Shown: positions 45,701-58,200 of the stretch, piece after piece
Position numbering within the stretch: the first letter of the stretch is position 1
Layout: each line of letters opens with the position of its first letter
Assembly (NCBI RefSeq): GCF_023101765.2
Contig: NC_064216.1
Coordinates: 6,042,501-6,106,500 of the forward strand
Reading direction: 5' to 3'
DNA length: 64,000 bases
DNA from: Spodoptera frugiperda
Taxonomy: Eukaryota > Arthropoda > Insecta > Lepidoptera > Noctuidae
Notes under the pieces: model-generated
Seen by the model: the letters and a program-made list of their open reading frames with translations, nothing else
Database searches by the model: none
What the model was told of the DNA's origin: nothing
Position numbers and translations under genes: made by a program

Positions 45701-48226
45701 TGTTATTATGAATTAATGAATAAGTATTTAACTGCCGCACTGTCTTTTAATGGTTACTTAACCCAGTCCTTAGCATTTGTTTTCCGAACAAAATCCTTAG
45801 GTACTAGAATAGTTTAAGTAATCATTAAAAGTCTTTGAGTGCGGCAGATATATACTTAAAAAAATATTACTTTAAGGTAATACACGAACTTGTGTTGATT
45901 GATACCTGTATAATACGTTATAAAAGTACCTATGCTAGGTACTTGTTATGTTATGACTAAGAAAAAGAAATAACAAGGTACTTTATAGGTCTGTATCTAA
46001 GTACAAACACTACTCACGAACCACGAACCACAACAATTCACCAATGAATGTAACTAGGTGATATAGGTACCTAACTACCTAAGTGAAACAGGGACGTGCG
46101 GCTCATATCAACAAGTCTTTAGTCATGTTTGTTTGACAAAACAACTGGCAGCGGTACCACCACCAAATATGAAGTCACCATGCACTAAAATTAGCCAACG
46201 AAGCACCTAAAACTTAGTAATACGGTAGTTGACTAATAATATCAGTACTTAATGTTGTTAAAGAGTCATTTTCAATGAAATTAGATTGATAATATTCGAC
46301 GTCACGTCCGTTCATTCACATCGACTATTTTCCTACTATTTTTGAGGACAATATTTTTAAGCACTTTCCAATAATGTTCGTCAATGGTTATGAATATATA
46401 CCAATTACTTAGGAACATATATACAGTTCTTGCACGTGTTAAGATACTTTATTTTGGGGAGAGAAAAGTAGTTACTATGAAGGTATCTTATTTACTGCTA
46501 TATTTTTGGAATAGTTACGTACGATGAGCAGAATTATGTGAATATGTCATTATGTATTTAACATAATCATAATCAGTTATAACGACGTAAGATTTATTCA
46601 GTGATATAACCATAAACCAAGCGATAACTTTCATAAATTCAAAATTTGTCGTAATGATAATGAGACATAGTTTGTTGATTAATTATAGATAATTTAGAGA
46701 ATTTCGTGCTTTACGCAAACGTCTTTATTAATTTTAACTTCGAACCAAGTTGGGCGAAAGTGGCATGCCTATTTAAACGTAATAAATTAGCATTCCCCGT
46801 ACATGACACTGAATAACGTAACGGTCATTCGTTCCATTATGTGACAAAATGTATGTCTTCTTTCTAATAGATGTACCTACCACCATGTTACTTACTTACT
46901 TTCCTTGTAGTTTTCTGTGACAAAGAAATAGTACGTACCTTATCCTACTTTTCAAAATGCACATTCATTAGGTACTGTCCTTAAATTGTTGTTATTTAAA
47001 TTCATTAGCTTTTTATGCCTATATATAAATTCAATTAAAAACCTATTTACTACGTAAACAGCAATCTAATTGGGAAAGCTTTTACATTTTAATTACTGAA
47101 ATAAATTAAGTAACTAAAAAGACTAAAGATAATAGATGTGGCCTGAAAAACGAATTAACGAACAAAAAATATCAAGCTACGTGTTTTCAGTGTGGATTCT
47201 CTATATTATTCTTATAAACCAGTAAAGAAAGTAGAAATACTGAGTGCTAAGATATGAAGGGCAGGCACATAATCAATACTATTTTCTTTGTTCCAGATTC
47301 GATGAAGGTCGCGACGGTTACCTTGACTTGACCGAAGTCAAACGAATGATGGAACGTTTGGGAGCACCACAAACTCATCTTGGACTGAAAGCCATGATAT
47401 CCGAGGTCGACGAGGATGGAGATAACAGAATAAGCTTCCGAGAATTCTTACTCATTTATAGGTAAATTGATTTATTTCTTTTCACTGAAAATGCTTTAAA
47501 AAATATGAATATAGCAGAATTATAAAAGTTAGGAAATACCTAGCTACACAAGTAGGTGAAAATAAACGTAGTGCGTCAATAGTTTCACTTTTATCCTGTT
47601 TGTTGTTGAATCATAAGCATGTAGGAAGGTAAATACGAATTGTGGGAAAGAACCTTCTGACCAGTCCGGTCTAGGGTCTTATAAAATGTTAATAAATCGC
47701 ATTTAATTGCCTACTGCCTGCGTCATAGCAATAATATCTATTATATTGACTCACATGCAAACTGAGTCACTTTATGAATTAAAAAAATAAATCACTATTG
47801 GCGTGTCCATATATGGAGAAATTAAAATCAGCGCCATGTTTGTGAATTAAGTTTACTCAATGAAATAATATTGACGCACGAAATTCTTACGAATTAAGTA
47901 AATTATTTTGAAACAAATGTTAGGCTGGTAGTAGGATTTATGTTCTGATTTTCACCACTCCGTGTTTGTTTTACAGGAAAGCCCGCGCCGGGGAGCTGGA
48001 GACCGACTCCGGTTTAGACGCATTCGCCCGACTGACAGAAATCAACGTGGACCAAGTTGGAGTGAACGGAGCCAAGACGTTCTTCGAAGCCAAGATCGAG
48101 GAACTCGCCAAGAGCAATAAGTTCCACAACGAAATCATTCAAGAACAGGAGGAGAAACGTCGAGAGGCCGAAGAAAAGGCGATGCGGAGGCAAAGATTCA
48201 AAGAAAAAGCAGCTGTATTTCAATAA
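33747..48226 (+). CDS. Swip-1: Swiprosin, EF-hand domain protein D (EFHD2 orthologue)
   Basis: Calcium-binding actin-associated protein that bundles and caps actin in a calcium-dependent way. Three exons: 33747-33916, 47297-47461, 47977-48226; 585 nt, 194 residues. The ATG in ATCACGATGTCC is chosen because MSATDELSGILSRR starts like its relatives; an in-frame ATG at 33516 would add 77 unlike residues. KYKFVNVYTEFHEFSRKEIK is conserved. EF loop 1 is DEGRDGYLDLTE (59-70) and loop 2 DEDGDNRISFRE (95-106), both with full ligands; between them MERLGAPQTHLGLK is the family signature. The C-terminus is a charged coiled coil (EIIQEQEEKRREAEEKAM). AATAAA at 48775-48780. Intron 1 is 13.4 kb. Confidence 0.96.
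34046..35346. mobile_element. Nested repeat block bounded by a 70-bp direct duplication
   Basis: A 70-bp sequence starting ATCATATTCTCTAATGGATA occurs at 34046-34115 and again at 35277-35346. Between them are a dispersed repeat (34113-34440, with GGGGGCACGGCAGTGTCCCC), a 30-bp-arm hairpin (34500-34567), and an element with 211-bp inverted arms at 34731-34941 and 35069-35279 that look identical by eye. The loop between arms is 127 bp. The last three bases of the right arm overlap the second direct copy. Confidence 0.9.
34500..34567. repeat. Hairpin with 30-bp arms
   Basis: Arms 34500-34529 and 34538-34567 differ by one base, loop ATAAATAT. Shape recalls a miRNA precursor, but it sits in repeat DNA, so a foldback remnant is more likely. 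Confidence 0.75.
36803..36920. mobile_element. MITE, degenerate copy of the 45732 family
   Basis: Starts CTGCCGCACTCTGAGACATT and shares the TTTAATGATTACTTAA block and an inverted, decayed right end with 45732-45847. Confidence 0.55.
38313..38497 (-). repeat. SINE with poly-A tail and 10-bp target-site duplication
   Basis: CAGAACCGAC at 38313-38322 is repeated exactly at 38488-38497. Between them the element lies on the minus strand with its A tail read as about 22 T at 38325-38346 and contains CTCGCCTTGGGCGAGGCGAG and GAGCCGGAGCCCCGG. Duplication plus A tail is the signature of LINE-driven retroposition. The family is, to my knowledge, abundant in noctuid moths. Confidence 0.85.
43875..44061. 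mobile_element. 187-bp MITE with 32-bp terminal inverted repeats
   Basis: Left end AATATTAGAACTTAAGACGG (to ATTTACCAT) is exactly mirrored at 44030-44061. A second inner inverted pair, TTTGTCTATGAGTT, continues the fold. Non-coding. Confidence 0.8.
45249..45282. repeat. Short perfect palindrome
   Basis: ATTTCTACCTAGTAT, five-base spacer AACGT, then the exact complement. No larger element seen. Confidence 0.6.
45732..45847. mobile_element. 116-bp MITE
   Basis: CTGCCGCAC at 45732 is mirrored by GTGCGGCAG at 45839-45847, and TTTTAATGGTTACTTAA by TTAAGTAATCATTAAAA. Its degenerate sister is at 36803-36920 in the same intron. Confidence 0.75.
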
Positions 48227-49168
48227 CTCTTAATGTTATTTTTGTAGTTAATCTAGTCTTAAGCTGTTACCATGGCTTTACTGAGAAGGAATACTGTGGA
48301 CTTATAAATTGCGTTTATAAATACTTTCTTCTCTCTTATGAGATTCAGATTAAGTATTTTACTAAGTGCTAAAACGTGTAAATAAGAGTGTGATACTGAT
48401 GAATTATAAAAGGAGAAAGAGATTCTCACAAGTAAGGAATGAAAGATAATATAAGCGTGCCAATGTTGGATCCATTATTAGGTACTAAATATATTTAACT
48501 CAGATCTAAAATAAATTAAATGTTACTAGTTAATTAATCAACTGTTCTTATAAGATAGTGTGTACTTTGATGGCCGAAATGTGTTAAAGAGACTTCGGAA
48601 TACTACTAAGATTTTCAAGACCAAGATTTATCCAGATCTAGTATTAAAACCTACATAATACGGCCTAATTTAAAAGAGCTCAAATTAAAATGCATGTTGC
48701 CTTGTATATGTTATCATGTTAACAAAGATTTTATTTTAAGTTAAAATTGTGATGAATTATAAAGTTAGTCACAAAATAAATAAAGAATTTATGTATTAAA
48801 TGTGTTTTATTACTTATTGTTACTCTCCTGACTACACAACAGTAGAAGAAAGTTATGAGTATTTATTTCACTGTAGGATCAAGTCATAGATTTGTATATT
48901 CCATTTGTCGACTTAAATTTTGTAGTAATTGTAATAACATAACACAATAAATATTACAATACATAAATAAACTCACAGTTTTGACCAATCAGGGCAGATA
49001 GAATTATATATAAAATGTTTAGTCTGCTGGAAGGCTTAGCATGACTGTGGTGTAGTTTTATTGTGTCTCATATACTTAGCGGCAGACAAGATATTAATAA
49101 ACAAGTTCAGTAGATTTTAATGCTTAACCTAAATATCAGATAATGTTTACTAATCTAAATATGTACAT

Positions 49169-50070
49169 TCACTGGCTCTCATCCATTTCAGACTCATTTC
49201 TGAATGTATTGTGTTCCTCATAAGACACATTTTGGTTTGCATTCTCATTCAGATCTATATATTTTCTAGTAAATGGTGGTAAGTTGGTCAAGTCTACCTG
49301 TTGAATGTTTGCTAGTTTCTTCACGAGTTCTGCATTCTGTAATAAAATGATATATAACATAAATAACACACATGTTATTTCTCGGAGACCAAAATTTTGT
49401 AGATTTATGGCTTTGGAATGTTCAACAAAAGAGTATTGTAATGTTGTTATAAGCCTTTCTTCAATAAAAAATATAAGTACTAACTATCTATGCTCTTAAT
49501 GAACTGTTAACTACTTGAGTGTTACATATTTTGAAACACAGCAGGTAAATCTTACTAATGTTATAAATACAAATGTTTGTGAGTTTGTTTGAGTACAATC
49601 ACATCAAAATTGCTGAAGGGATTGGGATGAAATTTGGAACAGAAGTAGATTATGTTCTGAAATAACAAAGAAGTTGCTAGCGGAAGCTACTAAAATTTAA
49701 TTTTAGTTATAAATTACCTTTTTTATATTGGCTGCAAAATCTCCTGCAGGATTGGTCAAGTTTTTGATTTGCTCTAATTCTAATGATCTGTAAATATTAA
49801 TTAGTTGTTGATTTTTTTACATTAAACTTCTTACAATAAATAATTTGTTACTCGAAATAGCTACCAGCAAATAATTTGGTCAGTACAAAAGCAAAAGCAA
49901 TATTTAACTTCTAGCTCATTTTATACCAGTAATTGTTTTAGAACTGTAAAACAAATTATTAACTTTGATAAAAATATTTACATCAGTCTTAGAAGTTGAT
50001 TAGCGGTCGTTAGTTCATTTTGCAGATCTTGCTGTTGATTTCCCTGACTCAAGTTTCCCAGCGCTGACAT
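49169..50070 (-). CDS. Small coiled-coil protein, 108 residues, unrecognised
   Basis: Three minus-strand exons: 49982-50070, 49718-49787, 49169-49336; 327 nt, all phases and GT/AG ends agree. Starts MSALGNLSQGNQQQDLQNEL; the heptad-like middle continues LTTANQLLRLISLELEQIKN and FAANIKKNAELVKKLANIQQ, followed by LPPFTRKYIDLNEN and an acidic tail ending ESEMDESQ. The pattern suggests a small helical subunit of a larger complex (mediator, kinetochore or similar), but no family name came to mind. Head-to-head with the ankyrin gene, starts 551 bp apart, so probably a shared housekeeping promoter; tail-to-tail with swiprosin. Confidence 0.85.
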
Positions 50071-50621
50071 TTTTCTTTAAAATATTATTTTATTAAGTTA
50101 TTGTATTAGTTTAAATAGGTAGGAACCTTATGTAAAGAGGAGTTATATTTGTATTTCCTACTGAAATATAACTTTGATTTGAACGGTTGATAGAAAACTT
50201 TCAAACAATAACAATTCAAACTTGAAACTTTTTGACAATTGACATTTGTGTGACATTGAGAGTTTTACTTTTTTTACCCGCTGTGAAAGTCTCGACAACG
50301 ATACCGACAATTGATGTCTAAGTTAAAATTGAAACCAATAGAAAACCCAGTGCACTTGAGTAAAGATTAATTAAGTTTTATTAATATGTACTGCTTATGT
50401 TATTAATATGTTTTTAATAATTTGTGGTTATTAATTATGTGATACAAAAGGAAACGTGAATAGGCTACTTTATTTATAAACTAGCTTAGAATTTCAGTGG
50501 CAACTCCAGTACTGCCAACATAACATTAATAACTGTCAAAACAGTGTCAACAGTGATCCGTTCCGTTCCGTCTGTCTCTTTGTTGTGTTGTTGATTAAAA
50601 ATACAAAACAATCTGAAAAAA
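50071..50621. promoter_or_regulatory. Bidirectional promoter interval
   Basis: Divides two divergent start codons. No TATA box stands out; CCGTTCCGTTCCGTCTGTCT near 50560 lies close to the plus-strand start. Confidence 0.5.
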
Positions 50622-51826
50622 ATGGAAGAAGCTGTTTCTGTCAAGCATGAGGGCAAAAACCTTGATATAAAGCAAGAAAAACAAGAAAATTTGGAGACTT
50701 ATAAGCTCGAATATGATTCGGGAAGTCAGGATAGCAGCAAAAGTGGAAGCGGGGGCTATCAACGATGGGCGCCCAATTTGAATGGTGTGAGAAAAAGCGC
50801 ATTTACGCCGTACAAATCTGTGCAGTGCACTGCATTAACCAATTTGCAGAGAGGTACGTCAGTGACAGAGTGTATTTTTTCTGTTAGGTTGACTAGATCT
50901 ATTGATTTCTAGCAGTTTCTTTGTGGGTTTGAAGTAGGTAAAACATTCAAGGTCGCTTTTGCAGGTAATACGCAGGCGCGAGTCCCGGAGTTGCCCCAGC
51001 CAGATTGTAGCTTACACGCTAAGGCTGGTCGCGGCGAAATAACTCGTGACGACGTGAAACTGGAGCAGTATGTTGACATCACTGATGAGCATGGACTTAC
51101 TGCCCTGCACTGGGCAGCCAGCTATGGCCAGTTAAACAGCTGCCAGGACTTGGTGTGGTGAGTACTAGCTTTTACACTCCACATCCTTTGTTCTTTGTCT
51201 GTAGGAAGATTGATTTTGCTAGTATGGGACAAAGGGAGTAAGTTATAAGAGGAAAATGTTTTCTGAGTTTGATGTTTTGTGGTGTTATGTGGCTTAATTG
51301 AATAAGTGTTGGGATTGCATCTATATTTAGCCTTCTGTTGTAACTAGGTGTGGTGCTAATGTGAACATGCGGGGCCCCGAGGGGGAGACGGCACTACACC
51401 TGGCAGCTGCAGGGGGACACCATGAGGTTGTGAAGTTTCTTCTCAATGAAGGAGCTGATGCTGACATACAAGATGATGTAAGGATATTATGGTAGTTGAC
51501 TTAATGTTTTTTTAAAGGACTAGTGTTTCATTGTGTTGCTTTGTTTTCAGTCCGGTAGCACAGCACTGATGTATGCAGCAGCAGCTGACTTCCCTTACAC
51601 TTGCAATGAGCTCCTTATCCGAGGAGCTGATCTCACTCTTACCAATGATTATGACCAAGATGCTTACACACTGACCACTACCAATAACTGCAAACTGGGT
51701 AAACATATTTACAAGTCAATGAAATGTGAGCCTTTGTTGAACTGTTCTACTAATGATTATGTTTTCTCATTTCCAGCACAAACTGTGATAGAGAATTTTT
51801 TGATTGGTTGCCTCAGCAAAATGTAA
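50622..51826 (+). CDS. ANKRA2: Ankyrin-repeat protein of the ANKRA2/RFXANK family
   Basis: Scaffold with ankyrin repeats that grips short PxLPx-type peptides; in vertebrates RFXANK is part of a transcription complex and ANKRA2 binds histone deacetylases and megalin. Five exons: 50622-50853, 50965-51157, 51348-51477, 51551-51698, 51777-51826; 753 nt, 250 residues, phases verified. Residues 1-75 are charged and flexible; the family signature LTNLQRGN sits at the first junction. Ankyrin repeats run about 112-235 with EHGLTALHWAASYGQLNSC, GETALHLAAAGGHHEVVKFL and SGSTALMYAAAADFPYTC. The end TVIENFLIGCLSKM matches the VIENHIL tail of the vertebrate proteins. Insects usually have one such gene. Confidence 0.9.
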
Positions 51827-52262
51827 ACATAATATACTATTACTTATACAATTTCTGCTCATCTTATGTTGCTCTGGACAACCAAGACAGCAGATTCATT
51901 TGCCTCCAGGAGTTAAATGAAAATACAGGGATTTAGTTTATAATGTAAATTTATATATATTTTTAAGTTCATTATTATATACAATTACAACAATGTGACC
52001 ATAAATAAGTATGACTCAATTACAGACAATATCAACGTCCATGTTTGTTTTATTTAAGTACCTTACAACAGCATTACTATACAGTATATACATTTATAAA
52101 CATAAATGCCACTTAATTCAAACAAAAATAATACATATCACAAGAAATGCAATAAGAATGTTATTCTTAGAAGGCAGTTTATCTCTGATATTCGTTGTCC
52201 CCACCACCCTTTTGGTAATGTGCTTGCAAAATTTCTTATTATTTCAATTTCATATATCCATA
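51827..52262. other. Convergent gap between ANKRA2 and HACL1
   Basis: 3' untranslated sequence of both genes; AT-rich, nothing else recognised. Confidence 0.6.
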
Positions 52263-55200
52263 TCACAGTTTAGATTCAGTTAGCCAGTTGAAGGTCTGTG
52301 GTTTCCTATTGGATGATGGGTCAATAAGTATATTGATGATGCTGGGTTTGTCAGTGACTGCTAATGCTTTCTTTAGTGCTGCTTCAATTTCTTCAACAGT
52401 ACGGCAGAGGTGTCCAGTCTCACCGAAAATTTCCATCATCTTTTCGTATTTGATCTCACAGCTGAGAGCAGTAGGTGGAGTGCTGGGAAAATAATTGATA
52501 TGTTATGAAACAATCTTTAGAACTAGGCAACCAATGTTTGATGTTATTGAATTCGTATATACTCACCACTGTGTGAGGTCGCCACCTGACTGTATGTCTT
52601 CCATGACATCTTTAGGGAAGCCACTGTAGATGCCACTGTTGTTTACAATGACAATAACTACGGGCAGTTTGTAGCGGAACATAGTCTCGATCTCCATACC
52701 TGCGAAATATAATACGAAAATCAATCCGACGTATTTATGACTCATGACATAATGGTTATGCATTCATAATAATCGATATTGTAACATGTAATTATTGACA
52801 TTCCTTGACAATATTGTTAGTGTTCAAACATGAAGCGAGTTTTTAATCATTGTATTCATTATTCTACTTGTAATGTAAACATACCAGAGAAGCCAAAGGC
52901 CGAGTCTCCTTCGACACAAATAACACGTTTTCCCGGTGCGTAGTCGCGGCACCACATAGCTGCGGCGATGGCGAAACCAGGGCCCACCTTGAATAAAGAC
53001 ATTATTATTTAGATTGGATTATGAGGACATCTAAATCGCGGATATATTTATTTTCAAAATTAAAAATCCCACACTGGCTAGTTCTAGTAGGATATTAAAA
53101 GCCGACATTAAAAGAAACCACCCAGACTATAGTAACTTTTATAAAATTAGTAAATTTGTTTGGTTCAACGATAATTGAGATGGAATTTGAATTTAAAAAC
53201 ATTTTAATGATACAACAAACTTGCAGAAGAAACAGTTTTTCCCAAAACAGATTTCAACTTACTCCCATGGTGCCGAAGGTGCCAGCGTCGAGCCTGTGTC
53301 GCGGCTTGTTGTTCAGCAACATTCCACGGCCGATGTCCATGGTATTCGCGCCCTCGCTCACGATGATAGAGTCCTTAGGAATGTTCGCCTGGACAGCTTT
53401 GAATACTGCGAAGTAGTTTAGAGGCAATGTCTTGTTGTTCGCCTGAGCCTGGTAGAGAAAAATATTTCATTTATAAATATTTCGTCAAGATAGAATAGAA
53501 TTGCAACGTGAGAAAGGTGTTCAAAGGCTTTGTTGTTACCTAAAACAAGGTGTCAATTGTGATGACGAAGGAATCGTAATAATATAATTCTGATGAATGC
53601 AAAATCTATTATTAATAAAAATATCAATAATTTGGTATGTTTTACAGTAATAGAACATAACAGACTCAATAGTAAATATTAAAAAATGTAGTTTTACCTG
53701 GACAAACTCTGTGTTAGCCTTCTGTTTCTGCTTGAGTCCTTGCCACCAGTTGTTGCTGGCGGGCTGGAGGCTGAACTTCTTCTCAGCCAGTTTCTGTGTG
53801 AGGGCCGCAGCAAACGGCTTGATGTCGGAGTGGACCGCCACCTCGGATTTGATGCTGTTGTGGAACTCTTCTGGGCTTATGTCCACCTGGAACCGAGTAA
53901 TATTTTGTTTAATGATATCATATGATTGATAATGATTAGGTTTATTTAGATTATCAGTAGAGGTTTATATAATTAAACTGAAGTTGATTTGATCACGCCT
54001 CTTTATTCCTCGAATGGATAAAAAGGTGCTCATAATAATGTATTATGTATGTAATATGCTCAAACCTGTTCCTAAATGGGAATAGAACACATCATGAGTA
54101 GGTAATTGGTGAAAATTCATTTTCATAATGTGCACTTCTGCCTATCCTCTCAGGGATTAAAAAGTGATGTTACGTTAGCAATTTATTTGAAGTAGTGTAT
54201 TTCTGTATCTTAGTTTTACATTACCTGTATGACTTTGACGTCGGGTGCGAAGCGTGGCTGTTGTCCGAAATGTAGCATCCAGTTGAGTCGCGCGCCCAGT
54301 AGTAGGATGACGTCAGCCTTGAGAAGAGCTTGCGTGCGCGCAGTCGACACGCAATACTCTGACTCGTCCGGTACCACTCCTTTGCCTGAATTTGCGAATA
54401 AATAATTAAGTATTTTGTTAGTTTTCAGAGGTAAGAATGGAGTAGTAATTGAACTGATATTTGTAGCTAGAGAATAAATAATGGCAAGGTATATTTTAAC
54501 ATTTGGAAGCCGAAAGCGAAAAGTCTACTACTACTACTATCCACCTAAACGGAGAATAAAGGGCTCAATGATTATGTTTGTTTATATGAAGCAATGGGAG
54601 CCATGTTATGATGTACCAAGAACAATCAATTTTAATAGTATTCAACAAAAAGATCCATTATCATTCCTTGATATTATATAGAATTCTTGACGTCTCATAC
54701 ATACCCATAGGTGTGGGTAAGAAGGGCAGTTTAGTATTTTCGACAAGCTTGCAGATTTCTTCCTCGGCGCGTGCATGGGCGGCGCCTTTACCCACGATGA
54801 TGAGGGGACGTTCAGCTTTAGACAAGAGGTCCGCGGCTTGTGACACTAAGGCAGGGTTGGGGTGCGCCAGGGCTACTGGAGGCGCGTTGTAGAAGTCCAT
54901 TGGCACCTTGTCTTCATCAGCTTCAGCCTATATTAAATCAAACAAAATTAAGTGGAAGCTAGACAAGATTTTTTCACTTACTTTTTATGTGTTATGCTAA
55001 TAAAGTTTACTGCTAAAATAACATTTTTATATCTCCTATTGTCGCTTCTTAGATTAAATTAGCATCTCATAAACGTGTTGTTAAGAATGAAAATGCAATT
55101 AAGTAATAATACTTTGTACAGTTGACTTTTATTTGACTGTTGCAAAACAAACTATTAATCATGTTACGTAAATGGGATTTTAAAGACAATGAATAGACCA

Positions 55201-58200
55201 TCGTACTGTTAATACCAGTAAAAGTGTTTACACGTAAATGTTCACATAGCTATTTTTATTATGTATTATAATAAGAAAATGTGATAACATAATGAAACTT
55301 ACGTGGAGGTACAACTACCAAAAATAATCGCGTCATGACCTTGTCATTGCAGTTTGTATTTTCCTACTGACATAATTAATGTTCTTTTGTAATGTAGGTA
55401 AGTAAGTAAGTAGGTAAATTCTGACGTTTAAAACTTATACATACGTATGCTGATATATTACCATGAGTAAAGTTCCAGGCATGTCTAGGTAGGAGACTCC
55501 AGGGCGGCCTGAGGCGGCGAGGCGCACTGCTTTCTCCACGTGCAGTGGGATGAGACGGGGCGACGGTGGCCTGGCAGCATACTTGCAGTATAGACGACTG
55601 GATTCCACCTGTGAACATAGATTTGTTTAATAATTACTCATTTTCATTGAATACTCAGAAACTCATCATTAAGTGCACCTGTCTCCCATTAGGTAGAGAC
55701 AATGGAAAGCCAAATGGCACAGTTTTTGTATAGCTACCTACTGCTTTTTTGGTTTAGTTAACGTTTTATGCATATGATAATATTACATTCATAAGTTTTA
55801 AGATAACAGAGTATATAGGTAGGTAGGTGCACAGGTTTATCAATTTTCTGTACCTAGTATCTATACGTGTGGGCGGTAATCTGAACGATGCATCAATACA
55901 TGTATTTAATAAGAGTTCAATTTGTTGTTGCCAAGCACAATTTTAATAGGTTGTACTTAGGTACATATTCTATCTAGACAACATGTACGACTAAATGAGG
56001 CTAGGGCTTATCATAATTATAATTACAAGATATAATATGCTAATAAGTACTAATATACCAATAATCTTCATTCAAGGACGTTGTCAAGGGAAGCACTGAA
56101 GTACAAGCAAATACTAATGACTTATTTCTTTCAAAGATTTTGATAATTACAGCTAGATATATAAGGTTTTTGCGATTTCATGTTAATGTACAATAAATAA
56201 TAATTATCTTGTTAATTTAAGGAAACTCCTAATTCATTGAATGGAAGCCTTAATTTTTAATGTTTAAAAGTAAAGCAACACTAATGAATAATTTTATTAA
56301 TTCAAGATTTGAGTCTAGTCAAGAATGATTAAGTGTAATTTAATTCAATATTGTTGAAGTATAAGTATGTATGTATTTGAATGTGTTCCTTAAGCAACAG
56401 TTTTGAACTTTGTACATGATAAAAATTAACAATTCAACAGTTTACCTAACAATGACAATTCAATCTAAGTAAATACTTGTTTTGTTTGATATTTTATTTT
56501 ATTGTTAGATTATAAACTTGGAATTTGCACTTAATCTTATCGTTCACGTAGATATGGGGGCATTACATAAGTTTATTACAATAACATATTAAACTACAAA
56601 GCTGAAAGACAAATATAAAGTCAGTGTGGCGTAAAATTGTAAAAACGTACCTATATAAGTAAGTATTTAACTGGTCTTACTTGCATACTAATATGTTAAT
56701 GTATATTAACCTTGACAATTATTAAGTTTTAACTAGTTTTAAGTGATTTTGTATACCTATCTTTTACATAACAATTATTAACGTCAATGTTTTACCGATT
56801 AAAAAAGGCGGAGGTACTATTTTTTAATTGTTTACGAATATATAAGTTTGTTATACCTGAGGCCATTCTTGGAAACCTCCAATGCCTTCATGGTCTTGAG
56901 GGCATGAGCCAGCAATGACTATAAGTGGCCAGCAGTTCACTTGAGCATTGGCCATACCGCCGATGCAGTGCAGCAAACCGGGCCCAGACACAGCCAGACA
57001 TACACCTGGTTTGCCTGTAATTTGAACAAATACATTACGTCACTAACTCCATTAGAGATATCCTTCAGAAAGGTCATGAATGTAGTACTTGAAAGCATTG
57101 TATGTAGCTGCAATTGATTAATGTGTGGGTGGTAGGTACTTTGTGCTTGTTGGTATGGGGGCTGTGAGTTTGTGTGTATGTGCATTTAAATATTTGCATC
57201 TACATGTTGTCTGAAATATATAGCTGCTGTATTCTTATATGAGGGATAATAATATTCTCTGTTTGTGTTTACTTTATTCAGTACATTATTTACTACAGAG
57301 TAAAACTTATCAATTCATTTTTAAAAGTAGCAGGATGTATAGAAAACAAACAAGCACATGGAACTTTATTTATCTCAGTTATTGATATCAACCGAAGCAC
57401 GTAATAGTTATCATTATCATAGTAATGTAATAATCTATAATCTGCTTTCAGATACAGATAAAATACACGTTTTTCATATATTATTATACATTAAAATAAT
57501 TTATTGGCTTAATGCTTGAATCCTATTATTATATTCTATCTTTAAATCTTTAAAAATAAGCTTATCACACTTAAAATCTTAGTCTTATGTACATTGTGTG
57601 AAGAAGCACAAATAGATTAAAAAAAACCATGTTTCATTCTTTTTAAATATAGCTGGTGTTTTTAAAGCCAGCTCTAACTGAACATACTTCATACCTATGC
57701 TATGTATGTATTAATATTGATTATGATTATAAATATATGAAGTTTGGTATACTGGTGTATCAGGTAGCAGACCACTTAAAATTGGGAATAGGATTAGATA
57801 ATCACTAATCTGGCAGACAGTGATGAAAGCAAGTACCTTAAAGGGGAGGTAGACAGATAACAAACAGTGGGGTGGGTGGCAACAAAGGGAGGTAGGGGGA
57901 GTTGTATATCTTTGTACTTTCAATTACAGTACATGTCTGTGTACTCTTGTACTTATTGATATTACTGATTACTGATAAAACAAAATGTTAATAAAGATTT
58001 TTATAGAATTTACCTTATACATGTAATATAATAACTCTTTATTTATTACATAGGTCAGTGTTTCTACAACTAAACATTTATTAATATTGTTAATTATGTT
58101 AATTAATAACAACGCAAATGATTTGAATATTTATGATTAAAATTAAACTTTAATATGTGTTTGTAACATGTATATTATGAATGCTGATGTATTACATACT

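Larger units (their letters stand above)
33917..47296 (+). other. Swiprosin intron 1, 13.4 kb
   Basis: Contains the nested block, SINE and MITEs listed separately. Several long stretches (35350-36800, 36930-38310, 38500-43860, 44070-45730, 45850-47290) show no recognisable gene, RNA or repeat; all open frames there are short and lack domains. Possibly enhancers, not visible by eye. Confidence 0.6.

Noticed and set aside
53156..54892. Plus-strand frames of 66-116 codons over HACL1
   Set aside because: Antisense shadows of the verified HACL1 exons.
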